A stretch of 64,000 nt of DNA from a virus, in the IMG/VR virus record IMGVR_UViG_3300034170_000023, positions 19,208 to 83,207 of that record. One strand, 5' to 3'. The notes beneath the pieces were generated by a model that was not told the origin of the DNA, ran no database searches, and saw nothing but the letters and a program-made list of their open reading frames with translations. This document shows, in pieces, positions 1 to 8,703 of this stretch; position 1 is the first letter of the stretch; every line of letters starts with the position of its first letter. Both the position numbers and the translations under genes were made by a program.

Positions 1-83
1 GCTTTCAAGGATCCCCTAACGCAAAAGGTTACGGGGATATAAATGACTCAACAGTTGGTGGCGTCTACGCCCAGCTCATCTAA
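1..83 (+). CDS. C-terminal end of a tail fibre or adhesin (partial)
   Basis: A reading frame is open from base 3 to the TAA at 81-83 and ends in VGGVYAQLI. Its 5' end lies outside the window. Its position directly before a fibre gene, and the Gly/Asn-rich end, suggest a tail fibre or receptor-binding protein. The remnant is too short for a firm family call. Confidence 0.55.
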   Translation, partial: FQGSPNAKGYGDINDSTVGGVYAQLI

Positions 84-98
84 AAAGGAAACATTAAA

Positions 99-1553
99 TT
101 GACCGAGATTCTTAGACCAGACATGACTTACCAGTGGGCTTCTGGTGGTGTGATGGTAACTCCATCCAGTGTTAAGATGCAAACAGGATGGGGTGCTGAA
201 GTCCCACCTTACCAGTGGGAAAACTATATTCAGAATCGCCAAGACAATGCTATCACACACCTATTTCAGAAAGGTGTGAGTGTTTGGTCAGCGACTCAGG
301 ATTACTACTATGCTGTAGGTGGGACTCGTGCATTTGTGCAAGGCAGCGACGGTAAAGTTTATGAGGCTGTTGCTAATAGCACTAACCAAAACCCATTAAC
401 AGATACTACCAACACCTACTGGAAGATTGCCTTTCGTGACCAGTCCGGTAGTGCCCTCTACGCACTAGACACTGGTACAGCTAACGTATACAAAGCCGAC
501 TATGCTCCAGTAGTTAAGACTTTAGTAGATGGTATGGTGCTGAAGTTTAAAGCACTTAATGCTAATACATCTACAGCAACGTTCACCCCAGCTAACGGTG
601 TTATTGCAGCAGCCCCCATTGTTGGTGGTTCACATAGTGCCCTACAAGGGGGTGAGATTGCGGCATTAGGCGATGTGTGGGTACAGTGGAACACTTCTAT
701 TGGTGGTGGCAGTTGGGTACTGATTGATAGTACAGGTGGTGCTCTACAAGTTGGTGCTGCAACTAAACCTTTACAAGCACTTCAGTTAGGTCAGGCACAA
801 GCTCTATTCTCACCGTCAGTGATTGGATCTTCCCGTAATGTCAAAATGTCAGTGCCAACTGCATCAGCAAGCGCCACTTTAACAGCAGATGAGATTATCC
901 TTGGTACAGTACTTGGGGGGCAGAATTATAGAGTTGCAAGCTTCAGTAAAACTGTAAACCTTGCAACAACAGGTGCAGGAGGTATGGACACAGGTACAGC
1001 CCCGGTATCAGGTTTTGTATCTATCTATGCCATATATAATCCAACAACCCTTACTTCAGCCTTACTAGCCTGTGCCCAAGCAACCTCAAACGGTAGTGTA
1101 TACACAGGTGGAAACATGCCGTCTGGGTTTACATCTTCCGCACTTGTCAGCTCTTGGTCAACAAATGCAAGTAGCCAATTTACTGTAGGGTATCAAGTAG
1201 ATAGGACTGTAAGTTTTGCCAGTATACAGGTATTAAGCACTACAGTACAACAAGGCAGCTCTACTTCATTAAGCATCGCAGCAGCCGTTCCATTAAACGC
1301 TACTAAGGCAAAATTGCGGGGGAGTGTTGCATCAAGCACAGCGGCAGTGGTTGGCACAATGACACTTGCTGCAACTGCAACTCAGATCGGTATTTCACAA
1401 CTTGCCGCTGTGCTCCCAACAGCCTCTATCGCTTTTACCGCTGAAATGGGTGTAATCCCTTTGTTGACACCTCAGACAGTATATTACACACTGGCACTAA
1501 GCACAGGTGCAGTAAGTGGTGCTAACTTTACCGTAACGGAGTATCAATTCTAG
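99..1553 (+). CDS. Tail fibre protein
   Basis: This 484-residue protein is low-complexity and rich in Thr, Ser, Ala and Gly, typical of trimeric phage fibres. The N-terminal 110 residues are more ordered and aromatic (PPYQWENYIQNRQD, VYEAVANSTNQNP), as in fibre segments that attach to the baseplate or to a preceding fibre. The TTG start at 99 is preceded by AAAGGAAA. ATG at 123 is a weaker alternative, because it would drop a conserved-looking MTEILRPD opening. The stop overlaps the next start (TAGTG), so it is translationally coupled to the SGNH hydrolase. The role in host recognition is inferred from composition and context. Confidence 0.7.
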   Translation: MTEILRPDMTYQWASGGVMVTPSSVKMQTGWGAEVPPYQWENYIQNRQDNAITHLFQKGVSVWSATQDYYYAVGGTRAFVQGSDGKVYEAVANSTNQNPLTDTTNTYWKIAFRDQSGSALYALDTGTANVYKADYAPVVKTLVDGMVLKFKALNANTSTATFTPANGVIAAAPIVGGSHSALQGGEIAALGDVWVQWNTSIGGGSWVLIDSTGGALQVGAATKPLQALQLGQAQALFSPSVIGSSRNVKMSVPTASASATLTADEIILGTVLGGQNYRVASFSKTVNLATTGAGGMDTGTAPVSGFVSIYAIYNPTTLTSALLACAQATSNGSVYTGGNMPSGFTSSALVSSWSTNASSQFTVGYQVDRTVSFASIQVLSTTVQQGSSTSLSIAAAVPLNATKAKLRGSVASSTAAVVGTMTLAATATQIGISQLAAVLPTASIAFTAEMGVIPLLTPQTVYYTLALSTGAVSGANFTVTEYQF

Positions 1554-2176
1554 TGAAGAAAATACTATTCTGCGGTGATTCAACAATGGTCGGCCGTACC
1601 CGAAAACCGGGGATTGCTGACCTAGTGGTGTCAGAGTTTAATGAGCCTAAGGTTTGCAATGACTTACTTGTTGCAAAGTATGGTGCAGGTGCGGTCACTA
1701 TTATTAATGCTGGGATTGGAGGCACTAACTGTATCCAGTGGTGTAATGGTGACCCATCCTTCGCTATGCCTTCAATGTCTGCTAGGATGTTACTTCCTGA
1801 GAATGCTGATGTAGATATTGTAGTAGTGCAGATTGGTATTAATGATGCCTTCAATGGATCTGTTACTATTGATGCTTTTAATTGGTGCTTGCAAGAGATG
1901 TGGCGAATTGTTGTTAAGGTGCATGGTAAGAAGATTATTTTTTGTACACCATCTCCGATTGACAATGCTGCTGGTCCACGTCTCTGGACAATGCAGAATG
2001 GTATGAAGCAAGTGGCTGCTGCTTGTGGTGTTCAAGTTGTTGACCACTATGCATCCTTACTATCCGTAGCAGCGGGTTGGACTATCCTCTTATCAGATAA
2101 TACACACCCAACAGATGAGCTGTATGCTTTCAAGGGTCATGCAATGTTCTTAGCCCTAATTCCACATTTCAAATAG
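1553..2176 (+). CDS. SGNH/GDSL-type esterase or deacetylase of the tail
   Basis: The 207-residue protein carries the SGNH blocks in order: a GDS nucleophile box at residues 8-10 (ILFCGDST), a glycine block (NAGIGGTN), the GxND block (QIGINDAF) and a C-terminal DxxH dyad (DNTHP). These are the Ser, Gly, Asn and His/Asp positions of SGNH hydrolases. In phage tails such enzymes remove acetyl or acyl groups from host capsule or O-antigen. Placement between fibre and lysis genes fits a tail-associated enzyme. The GTG start overlaps the fibre stop. The substrate cannot be deduced. Confidence 0.82.
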   Translation: MKKILFCGDSTMVGRTRKPGIADLVVSEFNEPKVCNDLLVAKYGAGAVTIINAGIGGTNCIQWCNGDPSFAMPSMSARMLLPENADVDIVVVQIGINDAFNGSVTIDAFNWCLQEMWRIVVKVHGKKIIFCTPSPIDNAAGPRLWTMQNGMKQVAAACGVQVVDHYASLLSVAAGWTILLSDNTHPTDELYAFKGHAMFLALIPHFK

Positions 2177-2186
2177 AGGTATCACT

Positions 2187-2336
2187 ATGCAATATGTTCA
2201 GTTTGCAGACACTGACCAGAAAAGTATCACTAGTGTCTTTGGATGTGCTCAGGACGAAGTAGATCATCCAAATCAAGGTAAGGTGGAAGATAATGATCCT
2301 CGATATCTGGCATTCCTAGAAACCTTAACTGAATAG
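2187..2336 (+). CDS. Small protein between tail and lysis genes
   Basis: A 49-residue ORF with an upstream AGAGG site. It is acidic and ends with NDPRYLAFLETLTE, a short acidic tail seen in small proteins next to caudovirus fibre genes. A fibre-assembly role is only a guess. Confidence 0.6.
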   Translation: MQYVQFADTDQKSITSVFGCAQDEVDHPNQGKVEDNDPRYLAFLETLTE

Positions 2337-2343
2337 GGAACTT

Positions 2344-2868
2344 ATGAGCACCAACTCTAATTTGTATAAAAAGCTTCTTGGAGTTGGGCTTGGCTCAGCT
2401 CTCGCTATTAGTGGGGCATTCTTAGTCAGCCCGTCAGAGGGTCTTGTAAATAAAACATACAAAGACCCTATTGGTATCATTACGGCGTGTAGAGGGCACG
2501 TAGACAGTTCATTGAAGATGGGACAAACATTCACAACAGATCAGTGTGACGCTATCTTTGCAGACGATCTTGTAAAGCATGATAGGCAATTACTCTCTGT
2601 TGTAACTGTCCCTTTCAAGTCAGACTACGAACATGCAGCAATGTTATCCTTTGTTTATAACGTAGGTATTGGGAAGTTTAAATCCTCTACAATGCTCACT
2701 AAACTAAACAATGGTAATCATGCTGGCGCCTGCTCTGAGTTGACTAAATGGGTATACGCAGCAGGAAAGAAATTAAATGGCTTAGTCACTAGACGCACAC
2801 TAGAGTATAAGATGTGCATAGGTGAAGTTCCTTTGGAGATTGCTAATGAAGTTAGTGGAAAACAGTAA
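2344..2868 (+). CDS. GH24 endolysin with N-terminal signal anchor (SAR-type)
   Basis: The 174-residue protein has a weakly hydrophobic, Gly/Ala/Ser-rich N-terminal segment (about residues 11-29), as in signal-anchor-release endolysins. The T4-lysozyme-type catalytic triad follows with correct spacing: E32, D41 (+9) and T47 (+15), within EGLVNKTYKD and IGIITACRG. It should cleave the peptidoglycan glycan strand. A holin gene overlaps its 3' end and spanins follow, giving a full lysis cassette. Release from the membrane after depolarisation is the known mode for SAR endolysins and is inferred here. Confidence 0.88.
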   Translation: MSTNSNLYKKLLGVGLGSALAISGAFLVSPSEGLVNKTYKDPIGIITACRGHVDSSLKMGQTFTTDQCDAIFADDLVKHDRQLLSVVTVPFKSDYEHAAMLSFVYNVGIGKFKSSTMLTKLNNGNHAGACSELTKWVYAAGKKLNGLVTRRTLEYKMCIGEVPLEIANEVSGKQ

Positions 2869-3079
2869 GAACCTTTGGAAGAGTTACAGCGTCATCTCTC
2901 ATATACTAAACCTTCTAGTGGCTATCTCAGCAGTAGGACTAAGTGCCTTACCAATCCTAAGTGATTACATTGCTCCGGGATTGTTATTTGGTATTGTAGG
3001 TTGTCTTAGTCTGGCTGGGCTAGTTGGCAGGTATGTGAAGCAGTCGCTAGATGAAGAAAAGGATAAAGAAGATGTTTAA
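2846..3079 (+). CDS. Holin
   Basis: A 77-residue protein with two predicted membrane helices (about ILNLLVAISAVGLSALPIL and LLFGIVGCLSLAGLVG) and a charged C-terminus (QSLDEEKDKEDV). It overlaps the endolysin end. I chose ATG 2846, preceded by GGAG 8 nt upstream, over the in-frame GTG at 2822. With a SAR endolysin upstream it may act as a pinholin that depolarises the membrane. Topology and timing are inferred. Confidence 0.78.
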   Translation: MKLVENSKNLWKSYSVISHILNLLVAISAVGLSALPILSDYIAPGLLFGIVGCLSLAGLVGRYVKQSLDEEKDKEDV

Positions 3080-3539
3080 TGGTGTCTTCTTTTACTTATC
3101 CATATTCTTAGCGATTACAACAGCCTCTGTTGGCTGGTATTCTGTGCATGAAACAGCGTTGTTAGCTGTAGCTGAACATTCCCTCAAGGAACAAGAGAAC
3201 GTCGTTTTATCCCTACAAAACTACCTCACTTTACAGGATAAATCTTGCAAACAAGATGTCCAGAGTGTTGTAGAAGTGGAAGCTCAGAAGATTAACCTAA
3301 GACTGAAGATGGATGCTGTTACTGAACAGATTGCTTCTCTCAATTCTGGCCTTAAACAAGAAGCTACTGTAGAAACTCCCTCAACAACCAAACAAACTAA
3401 TAAGGTGGTGAGTATTAATGCAACCTCTAAAAGTAATGTCCTTACTGGCCCTGAGTTGCTTAGCCCTCAACTTATCGGCTTGTTACACCAATCCTTCTGT
3501 AGTGCAGAGACCACAGACAGTCAATGTCTACCCAAGTGA
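3072..3539 (+). CDS. Rz-type inner-membrane spanin
   Basis: One N-terminal membrane helix (FFYLSIFLAITTASVGWY) is followed by a long periplasmic helical region rich in Glu, Gln and Lys, the architecture of Rz i-spanins. The o-spanin gene begins inside its 3' third in another frame, the classic nested arrangement. Start 3072 is chosen because AAAGGA precedes it; ATG 3051 in the same frame lacks a ribosome site. The protein would bridge the inner membrane to the o-spanin for outer membrane disruption. Confidence 0.78.
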   Translation: MFNGVFFYLSIFLAITTASVGWYSVHETALLAVAEHSLKEQENVVLSLQNYLTLQDKSCKQDVQSVVEVEAQKINLRLKMDAVTEQIASLNSGLKQEATVETPSTTKQTNKVVSINATSKSNVLTGPELLSPQLIGLLHQSFCSAETTDSQCLPK

Positions 3540-3705
3540 TGCACTCTTAGTTGACCCCTGCAAAGCTGTCAGTGCTGGTGAGAGTTTAATTGAACTAGCT
3601 CAAGCCTACAACAAGAACACATCTTGCATTGGGATGTTCCACTTGCAGATGAATAAGCTTCGTGAAAACAAAGCTGCACAGGAAGTTCTCTATCATGTCA
3701 AATGA
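3418..3705 (+). CDS. Rz1-type outer-membrane lipoprotein spanin
   Basis: The 95-residue ORF has a basic start, a hydrophobic signal and a lipobox ending LSAC (Cys22), so it should be lipidated and sorted to the outer membrane. The mature part begins with a Pro/Val-rich stretch (NPSVVQRPQTVNVYPSD). It lies mostly within the i-spanin gene in another frame. It is longer than typical Rz1 proteins because of a C-terminal helical extension that runs past the i-spanin stop. Confidence 0.8.
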   Translation: MQPLKVMSLLALSCLALNLSACYTNPSVVQRPQTVNVYPSDALLVDPCKAVSAGESLIELAQAYNKNTSCIGMFHLQMNKLRENKAAQEVLYHVK

Positions 3706-4012
3706 CGATACTAACATTAAGATCAACAACCTGTGGGAAAGGCTGTGTCTAGGACTTCTCTCCTTCATTGTTAGCTGTCTATTCCTTTTCTATCAAGGTC
3801 AGCGTGAAGACTTTAAAGGGCTTGAAGAGAAAGTTGTGACGATGCAGACAGGTAAGGTCAACAAAGAAGACCTCCGAGAGGTTGAGGCAAGGCTTAACAC
3901 TAAAATGGATGCTGGCTTCTCCAACTTAATTGCTAGGAGTGCTCAGGATAAAGCTGATGTGATTTCTCGTCTAGACTTATATTTTAGTCAGGTGAAGAAC
4001 ACTAAGCGATAA
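3695..4012 (+). CDS. Membrane-anchored coiled-coil protein
   Basis: A 105-residue protein with one membrane helix near the N-terminus (LCLGLLSFIVSCLFLFY) and a charged helical tail (residues 45-100). ATG 3695 follows GGAAG and overlaps the o-spanin end. Function is unknown. Position in the lysis block suggests a lysis accessory or lysis-inhibition role. Confidence 0.6.
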   Translation: MSNDDTNIKINNLWERLCLGLLSFIVSCLFLFYQGQREDFKGLEEKVVTMQTGKVNKEDLREVEARLNTKMDAGFSNLIARSAQDKADVISRLDLYFSQVKNTKR

Positions 4013-4020
4013 GGGGATTT

Positions 4021-4359
4021 ATGATTTGGTTAGCGATTGAAAGGGCTATACATCTAACCACTCTAGTATTATTGATAATCATGATCTCTATCATTTTCTC
4101 TAATAACAAAAGTACACAAGAAGTAGGCAACTTTAGCATTAAGCTTGATTCTGTCAAACAAGATATCTATAAAGTGATGAGTAATAATGTTGATTATCAA
4201 GACTCAAGGATTAATAAACTAGCTGAGAATCAAGACTCATATCAAGTGGGTACTGACCAGAGAGTTTACTTGCTAGAACAACAGATAAAGTTAGTGCAAG
4301 CAACCAATAAGAATAATAATCGTATTGTGAACACTAACATTAATACTGTGAATAATTAA
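4021..4359 (+). CDS. Membrane-anchored coiled-coil protein, last gene of the lysis block
   Basis: A 112-residue protein with an N-terminal membrane helix (IHLTTLVLLIIMISIIF) and an Asn/Gln-rich helical remainder. Architecture matches the gene before it, so the two may be diverged partners. AAGGGG precedes the ATG. The block terminator lies about 60 bases downstream. Confidence 0.6.
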   Translation: MIWLAIERAIHLTTLVLLIIMISIIFSNNKSTQEVGNFSIKLDSVKQDIYKVMSNNVDYQDSRINKLAENQDSYQVGTDQRVYLLEQQIKLVQATNKNNNRIVNTNINTVNN

Positions 4360-4421
4360 AATAATATTACAATAAGAAACACAAACAGGTGACTGCCCTT
4401 ACCTGAATCTCGGATACAATT

Positions 4422-4459
4422 AGGCCCGGCCATCCTGTGAAGGAGCCGGGCCTTTCTTT
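4422..4459 (+). terminator. Rho-independent terminator between convergent blocks
   Basis: A perfect 9-bp stem (AGGCCCGGC / GCCGGGCCT) with a 14-nt loop is followed by TTCTTTG on the + strand. It closes the 0-4.36 kb lysis transcript and separates it from the converging - strand block. Confidence 0.9.
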
Positions 4460-4472
4460 GTCTAAAATAAAG

Positions 4473-4733
4473 TTATTCAGTGTACTTCACAGCAATTTCG
4501 AAAGGTTGTACACTCATAGCCGTATAGCTAAATTCTTTTTTAACTTTATTCACAGAACTTTCCTTTGGAAACACCTTCACCCCCTCTTGTGGTGATTGCT
4601 TAATAACTTCAATCACTCTCTTGTGTTCAGTTTGTTTAATGAGCTTATTCTCTAGGTAATAATAGCCTCCGAAGAGTGTGATAGCTAAAGCTAAGAGGAT
4701 ACAGGATATGTCGCAGAGTAGATACTTTTTCAT
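4473..4733 (-). CDS. Small single-pass membrane protein
   Basis: An 86-residue protein with an N-terminal membrane segment (CDISCILLALAITLFGGYYYL) and a Lys/Glu-rich soluble tail. It is the last gene of the long - strand block. No family was recognised. Confidence 0.6.
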   Translation of the reverse strand: MKKYLLCDISCILLALAITLFGGYYYLENKLIKQTEHKRVIEVIKQSPQEGVKVFPKESSVNKVKKEFSYTAMSVQPFEIAVKYTE

Positions 4734-4891
4734 TAGATTTCTTCTCCGTTAAGTGAGATAAAGTCAGCACACAACTTCTTGAAATTGCCATCATAACCTT
4801 CTGATGAGAGCCGTAAAGTGGCTTCATATAGTAGAGCTAAAGATTCCTCTAGCTTCAGTTTCAGTTGGATAATTTTATCTTTCTTTTTCAT
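4733..4891 (-). CDS. Small helical protein of unknown function
   Basis: A 52-residue ORF beginning MKKKDKIIQLKLK, predicted helical. The start is set at 4891, where the ATG overlaps the end of the upstream gene. Not recognised. Confidence 0.5.
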   Translation of the reverse strand: MKKKDKIIQLKLKLEESLALLYEATLRLSSEGYDGNFKKLCADFISLNGEEI

Positions 4892-5262
4892 TAGATATAG
4901 CACTCCGAATAAAGGGTTCCGGGACAAGTATCTTCACGGATAATCTGACCTGCTGCTTTAGCAATTACATAAGCTTCTTTACGGGCTAGAAAGTTACCGT
5001 ATTGGTCAGTGAAGCCTTGTACCATTCCACCAAGTCCACACCACTCTTGCAACTCTTCTTCCATCACCATAATCTGCATTTCCATGATAGGGCAACTATG
5101 ACGTGTGCCTGTTACAATATAGCCATTATAGTTATAGGCAGCTTGGGCGATTCGACGTTGTACACCATAATATTCCCAACGCATACGTCCATCTTCCATA
5201 ATGTTACCACGTAGACGTTCTTGGTATTGTTCTACGACAGCTTTGATTCGTTCAATTGACAT
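4891..5262 (-). CDS. Conserved-looking hypothetical protein
   Basis: 123 residues from the start MSIERIKAV; an in-frame ATG at 5310 would add 16 residues but runs further into the upstream gene. It contains RMRWEYYGVQRRIAQAAYN and a Met/Glu-rich segment (MEMQIMVMEEELQEW). Not recognised. Confidence 0.55.
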   Translation of the reverse strand: MSIERIKAVVEQYQERLRGNIMEDGRMRWEYYGVQRRIAQAAYNYNGYIVTGTRHSCPIMEMQIMVMEEELQEWCGLGGMVQGFTDQYGNFLARKEAYVIAKAAGQIIREDTCPGTLYSECYI

Positions 5263-5512
5263 TTGTATTTTCCAAAGCTTTAGAATACACGAATACGAAT
5301 AATTGTTCAAAGCTTATCTCTATAGTTTCTTCGTTGGTGTAGTCTAGATTGGTTTCATACGAAGGCAGATATTCAATCTTTACAGTCCAACCTGTCAAAG
5401 ACCTTGTGTACTTGTTTACAGTTAGGTGCTTGTTGTGTTTATCCCAGTAAAAGTCATGGGTGTCTTGTGAGCCTGACCTAATGAAGTCTGCAAGTAGTGT
5501 TTCAAAATTCAT
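5252..5512 (-). CDS. Hypothetical protein downstream of the nrdA-end promoter
   Basis: 86 residues, acidic, with no recognised motif. It is the first gene after a - strand promoter (5567-5595) and an attenuator-like hairpin (5537-5564). Confidence 0.6.
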   Translation of the reverse strand: MNFETLLADFIRSGSQDTHDFYWDKHNKHLTVNKYTRSLTGWTVKIEYLPSYETNLDYTNEETIEISFEQLFVFVYSKALENTNVN

Positions 5513-5530
5513 TTGTTAATCTCCTAATAA

Positions 5531-5564
5531 AGAAAAAGCTCCACCTGATTTCTCAAGCAGAGCC
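5531..5564 (-). terminator. Attenuator-like hairpin in the leader of the 5252-5512 gene
   Basis: On the - strand a GGCTC / GAGCT stem (5-bp, one G.U) with an 18-nt loop is followed by TTTTTCTTT. It lies just downstream of a strong promoter and just upstream of the next start, so it may act as an attenuator or a leaky terminator for nrdA. Confidence 0.55.
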
Positions 5565-5566
5565 AA

Positions 5567-5595
5567 ATTATGAATCATTTATGGGGTTGTGTCAA
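5567..5595 (-). promoter_or_regulatory. Sigma-70-like promoter overlapping the nrdA stop
   Basis: Reading leftward: TTGACA (5595-5590), 17-bp spacer, CATAAT (5572-5567). The -35 box uses the last nrdA codons. It would drive the 4.47-5.51 kb genes independently of nrd. Confidence 0.75.
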
Positions 5596-7325
5596 GCACT
5601 GCACGAAATACATTCATCCTTCACCACAACACCACTACGAGAGTAGATGTAATACTGACTCAAGATGTTCTCATCTAGCAACACCTTTGTCAACAGTGTA
5701 GCAATCAAATCCTCACTCCCATCCTCTGGAACATAGAAGTTTAAACTCTGACCTTGACAAGTATACTGCTGGCGTTGACTTGCGTGGCGTAGAAGAATCT
5801 CTTGATCCATTTCAAAGCCATTTAGATATACCAACTTCTCTTCTTCATCAGCCCAATCAACATGTTGAATAGAGCCAAGGTGGTCGATAATATCTTTAAC
5901 AGTCTCTTCTGTGTAAACTCCCTTGTCCTTCATAAACTTATAGAACATTGGAGGAATACGTCGTAGCTCTCCAACACTACTACCAGCATCAAAGATCATG
6001 CCCGGATCTGGGAACCATGATTCACTAACACCACCCATCAACAAGCTTGTAGTCTTAGTTGGGGCATAGGCTGTACGGTGTGTATTACGAACACCATAAC
6101 CTTCACACCACTCAGGACTTCCATACTCTTTAGCTAACCACTCACTTGCACGCAAGGATTCATCATTCAAGTGTTTAGCAATGCGTGTACTTAGGAACTG
6201 AGCTTCCAAACTAATGTAAGGGATGTTCTTAGATTGCAAATAAGTATGGAAACCTAAAACACCCAAACCAATTGCACGACCTTTAATTGTAAACTCACGA
6301 ACCTTTTCAAGACCTGTAATGTCTACAGACTTTTCAATGAACTCTGAACACAAGCAGTCAAGGAAGACGGTTGCAATGAACACTGACTCACGTTCTGGTA
6401 TAGTATCCCAGTGAACAAGGTTCAAGGAAGCTAAGATACAAGAGTAGGTTAGCAACTCAGAGCTGTGCAACATAATTTCCGTACAAAGGTTTGAAGCTTC
6501 AATAAACAAGCCCCAGTCTTTGTACATCTTAGGACGGTGACGGTTTGCACAATCTACCTTAAACAGATAACCTTTGCCAGTTGTCAGCTTAGTGTATACA
6601 GCTTTAATCCAACGACGATTCGCTTCTGGGTCATTCTGTTTTAACTTCTCAATAAAAGTATCTTTAATGATCCAACCATAGTTCTTACCATTATGATCAT
6701 GAGCAAGGGAATCACATGCTTCTTCCCAATCACCATGTTCAATGTCTAGGTAGGCGCCAATAGAGCCTCGACGAGCACCACCTTGACTGATCTTAGCTAC
6801 AGCAGTGAAGTAATCATCAATTACTGGGACAGCACCATTAGCTTTACCACCAGCACTAATCTTACTGCCTCGTGGACGGATATGGCTAAAGTTTGCACTT
6901 GTACCAAAACCCTCTTTTGATAACAAAGCAGTCTCTTTAATACCATCGTAGAAACTTACAACACTATCACCAATCAATTGACCAGAGCAAGCTACCATCA
7001 TCCCACGATCAGTGCCTGTATTAGCCAAAGCTGGTGAACTAGGGGAGAGAATACCATCCCACAACTCATTAAAGAACTTCTGTTCCCACTCAGCTTCACG
7101 ACCTTTCATATGTTTCGAGAGGGTATTAGCAATCTTCTGATGACGACCTAAAACCGCAGCTTCGTCTTTATAAGCATACTTCTCACGGAACATTTGCCAC
7201 CCTTGTGTTGAATACCACTCAGGTAGGTGCCCTTTCTTTTGTAGCTTCTTACGTTCTTTACTTAGCTGTTCAAACTTCTGTAGTTCCTCTTCAGGGATGT
7301 CGCCTACACTGTCTTCAATTAACAT
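5592..7325 (-). CDS. nrdA: Ribonucleoside-diphosphate reductase, large (alpha) subunit
   Basis: 577 residues. Reduces ribonucleotides to deoxyribonucleotides with the NrdB radical subunit. Class I landmarks are visible: the redox cysteine in VACSGQ (C113) with a partner near C296 (TYSCILAS), the active-site N-x-C-x-E motif in SNLCTEI (N279, C281, E283) and a C-terminal shuttle pair CISC (C572, C575). It is shorter than the roughly 750-760 residues of E. coli or T4 NrdA. The N-terminus starts close to the catalytic barrel, so no ATP-cone domain is seen and dATP feedback inhibition is probably absent. nrdB lies directly upstream with no gap. An independent promoter for downstream genes overlaps its stop. 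Confidence 0.95.
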   Translation of the reverse strand: MLIEDSVGDIPEEELQKFEQLSKERKKLQKKGHLPEWYSTQGWQMFREKYAYKDEAAVLGRHQKIANTLSKHMKGREAEWEQKFFNELWDGILSPSSPALANTGTDRGMMVACSGQLIGDSVVSFYDGIKETALLSKEGFGTSANFSHIRPRGSKISAGGKANGAVPVIDDYFTAVAKISQGGARRGSIGAYLDIEHGDWEEACDSLAHDHNGKNYGWIIKDTFIEKLKQNDPEANRRWIKAVYTKLTTGKGYLFKVDCANRHRPKMYKDWGLFIEASNLCTEIMLHSSELLTYSCILASLNLVHWDTIPERESVFIATVFLDCLCSEFIEKSVDITGLEKVREFTIKGRAIGLGVLGFHTYLQSKNIPYISLEAQFLSTRIAKHLNDESLRASEWLAKEYGSPEWCEGYGVRNTHRTAYAPTKTTSLLMGGVSESWFPDPGMIFDAGSSVGELRRIPPMFYKFMKDKGVYTEETVKDIIDHLGSIQHVDWADEEEKLVYLNGFEMDQEILLRHASQRQQYTCQGQSLNFYVPEDGSEDLIATLLTKVLLDENILSQYYIYSRSGVVVKDECISCSA

Positions 7326-8333
7326 TTATACCAATTCCTTTTTAAAACCCAAGAGGTGTTTAGACCAGTTACGTGTGTACTGTAGCTGTGTGCTTGCAAA
7401 GAAGTCTGGAACCTTAACAGTAGACAGTTGTTGATAGAACCAACCACTAATAACACTCTGTTTACGTTCAAACATTGGTGGTCGATCAAGTCGATTCATC
7501 ACAATATTAATTCGATCTTCCAAGAATTCAATACACTCTTTCTTCTTCACAACACGATTCTTTCCAATCTCAAACATTTTGTCTATGATAAGAAGCTCAT
7601 GATTATACACATCCAAGGCAATCTTATCAATCTTTTCATTCAGGATATTGTCACGACGTGTGCTGTGATTCCCTAAATCTTTACGTTCAGCTTTACATTG
7701 TTTAAACAAGTTGGCTGATGCAATAGAGTGAAAATTCTCATCCTTAGCACTTCCATCGATACCACTAACGAAGTGTGGTATTAAGTTAAAACCACGACTG
7801 TTGAAACCTTTGAAGTAACCAAACACTGAGAATAGGATGGCACCTTCCATAAAGGCTAAGGCTGCTGTTACTTCAAGTGCATCATTACTGCTTGCACACT
7901 GACTAATAAACTTAATTCGTTCTGATAGTACAGGGTCCAGTTTCCATTGAGTGTAGAACTCATCTGTTGCTTTACCCAGCACTTTGTTACCTAGATCGTA
8001 GAAGGGTGCATGGCTACCCAATTCAACATTAGCAAAGCAAGCGCACATCCGTTGAATTTCTGGACGTGGAAATAGCTTTGCAATCTTACCACCCCACAAC
8101 TCATCACCCCCAATCATCAGTTCATATTGAGTAAGAATAGATTGTGCTGTCAGAATACCGTGCAATTCACCCGCAGTTAGATTAGTTCGGAAATCTTGTT
8201 CATCGTCATCAACACCTAACTCTTCAGCAGGCCAGAACAACGACTGTTGTTGAATAGCCATCTCAGTTGCCCAAGGGTAGTGTGTAACATATGAATCGGT
8301 TGGTGTTTCAATTTGACTTAAGTGCTTTGACAA
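7326..8333 (-). CDS. nrdB: Ribonucleoside-diphosphate reductase, small (beta) subunit
   Basis: 335 residues. Builds the radical used by NrdA. Family features include helical carboxylate/His metal-ligand motifs: VELGSHAPFY in the first half and KDENFHSIAS (an E-x-x-H pair) in the second. I could not assign the radical tyrosine by eye. The start is TTG at 8333, behind AAGGGG with about 7-nt spacing. It abuts nrdA, consistent with a co-transcribed and coupled pair. Confidence 0.93.
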   Translation of the reverse strand: MSKHLSQIETPTDSYVTHYPWATEMAIQQQSLFWPAEELGVDDDEQDFRTNLTAGELHGILTAQSILTQYELMIGGDELWGGKIAKLFPRPEIQRMCACFANVELGSHAPFYDLGNKVLGKATDEFYTQWKLDPVLSERIKFISQCASSNDALEVTAALAFMEGAILFSVFGYFKGFNSRGFNLIPHFVSGIDGSAKDENFHSIASANLFKQCKAERKDLGNHSTRRDNILNEKIDKIALDVYNHELLIIDKMFEIGKNRVVKKKECIEFLEDRINIVMNRLDRPPMFERKQSVISGWFYQQLSTVKVPDFFASTQLQYTRNWSKHLLGFKKELV

Positions 8334-8343
8334 CTTCTACCCC

Positions 8344-8703
8344 TTAATTGGCATGTTTCTGCATATGATTAATAATACTTGCTGTACTATCTTGTTGCTG
8401 ACCAATAGTCTTCAAAGCAATTCGTAGTTCTAGGTCACAACTATTAACCGTATTCTCCCAACTACATCCAATACTTTTAAGCCACTTTGGGTCATCCCGT
8501 TCATGTGCTTCCCAACGGAGACAAGTAACAACTTTACCTTGTAAGTTACGGTGCTGACATACTACCTCATCTACCCCAAGGGAGCAATCTAATCCATTAT
8601 CCCACAAATACTTATTAATCTTTTCTTTATCATCTGAACCAAATGCTTCTGAAAACCCTTTGACAAGTAGCATATCCGACAAACTTAGGCTGTGACCAAT
8701 CAT
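8344..8703 (-). CDS. Hypothetical protein next to nrdB
   Basis: 119 residues, not recognised. It carries several Cys and His residues (GLDCSLGVDEVVCQHRN) and lies in the nucleotide-metabolism operon. Its ATG overlaps the stop of the gene upstream. Confidence 0.6.
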   Translation of the reverse strand: MIGHSLSLSDMLLVKGFSEAFGSDDKEKINKYLWDNGLDCSLGVDEVVCQHRNLQGKVVTCLRWEAHERDDPKWLKSIGCSWENTVNSCDLELRIALKTIGQQQDSTASIINHMQKHAN

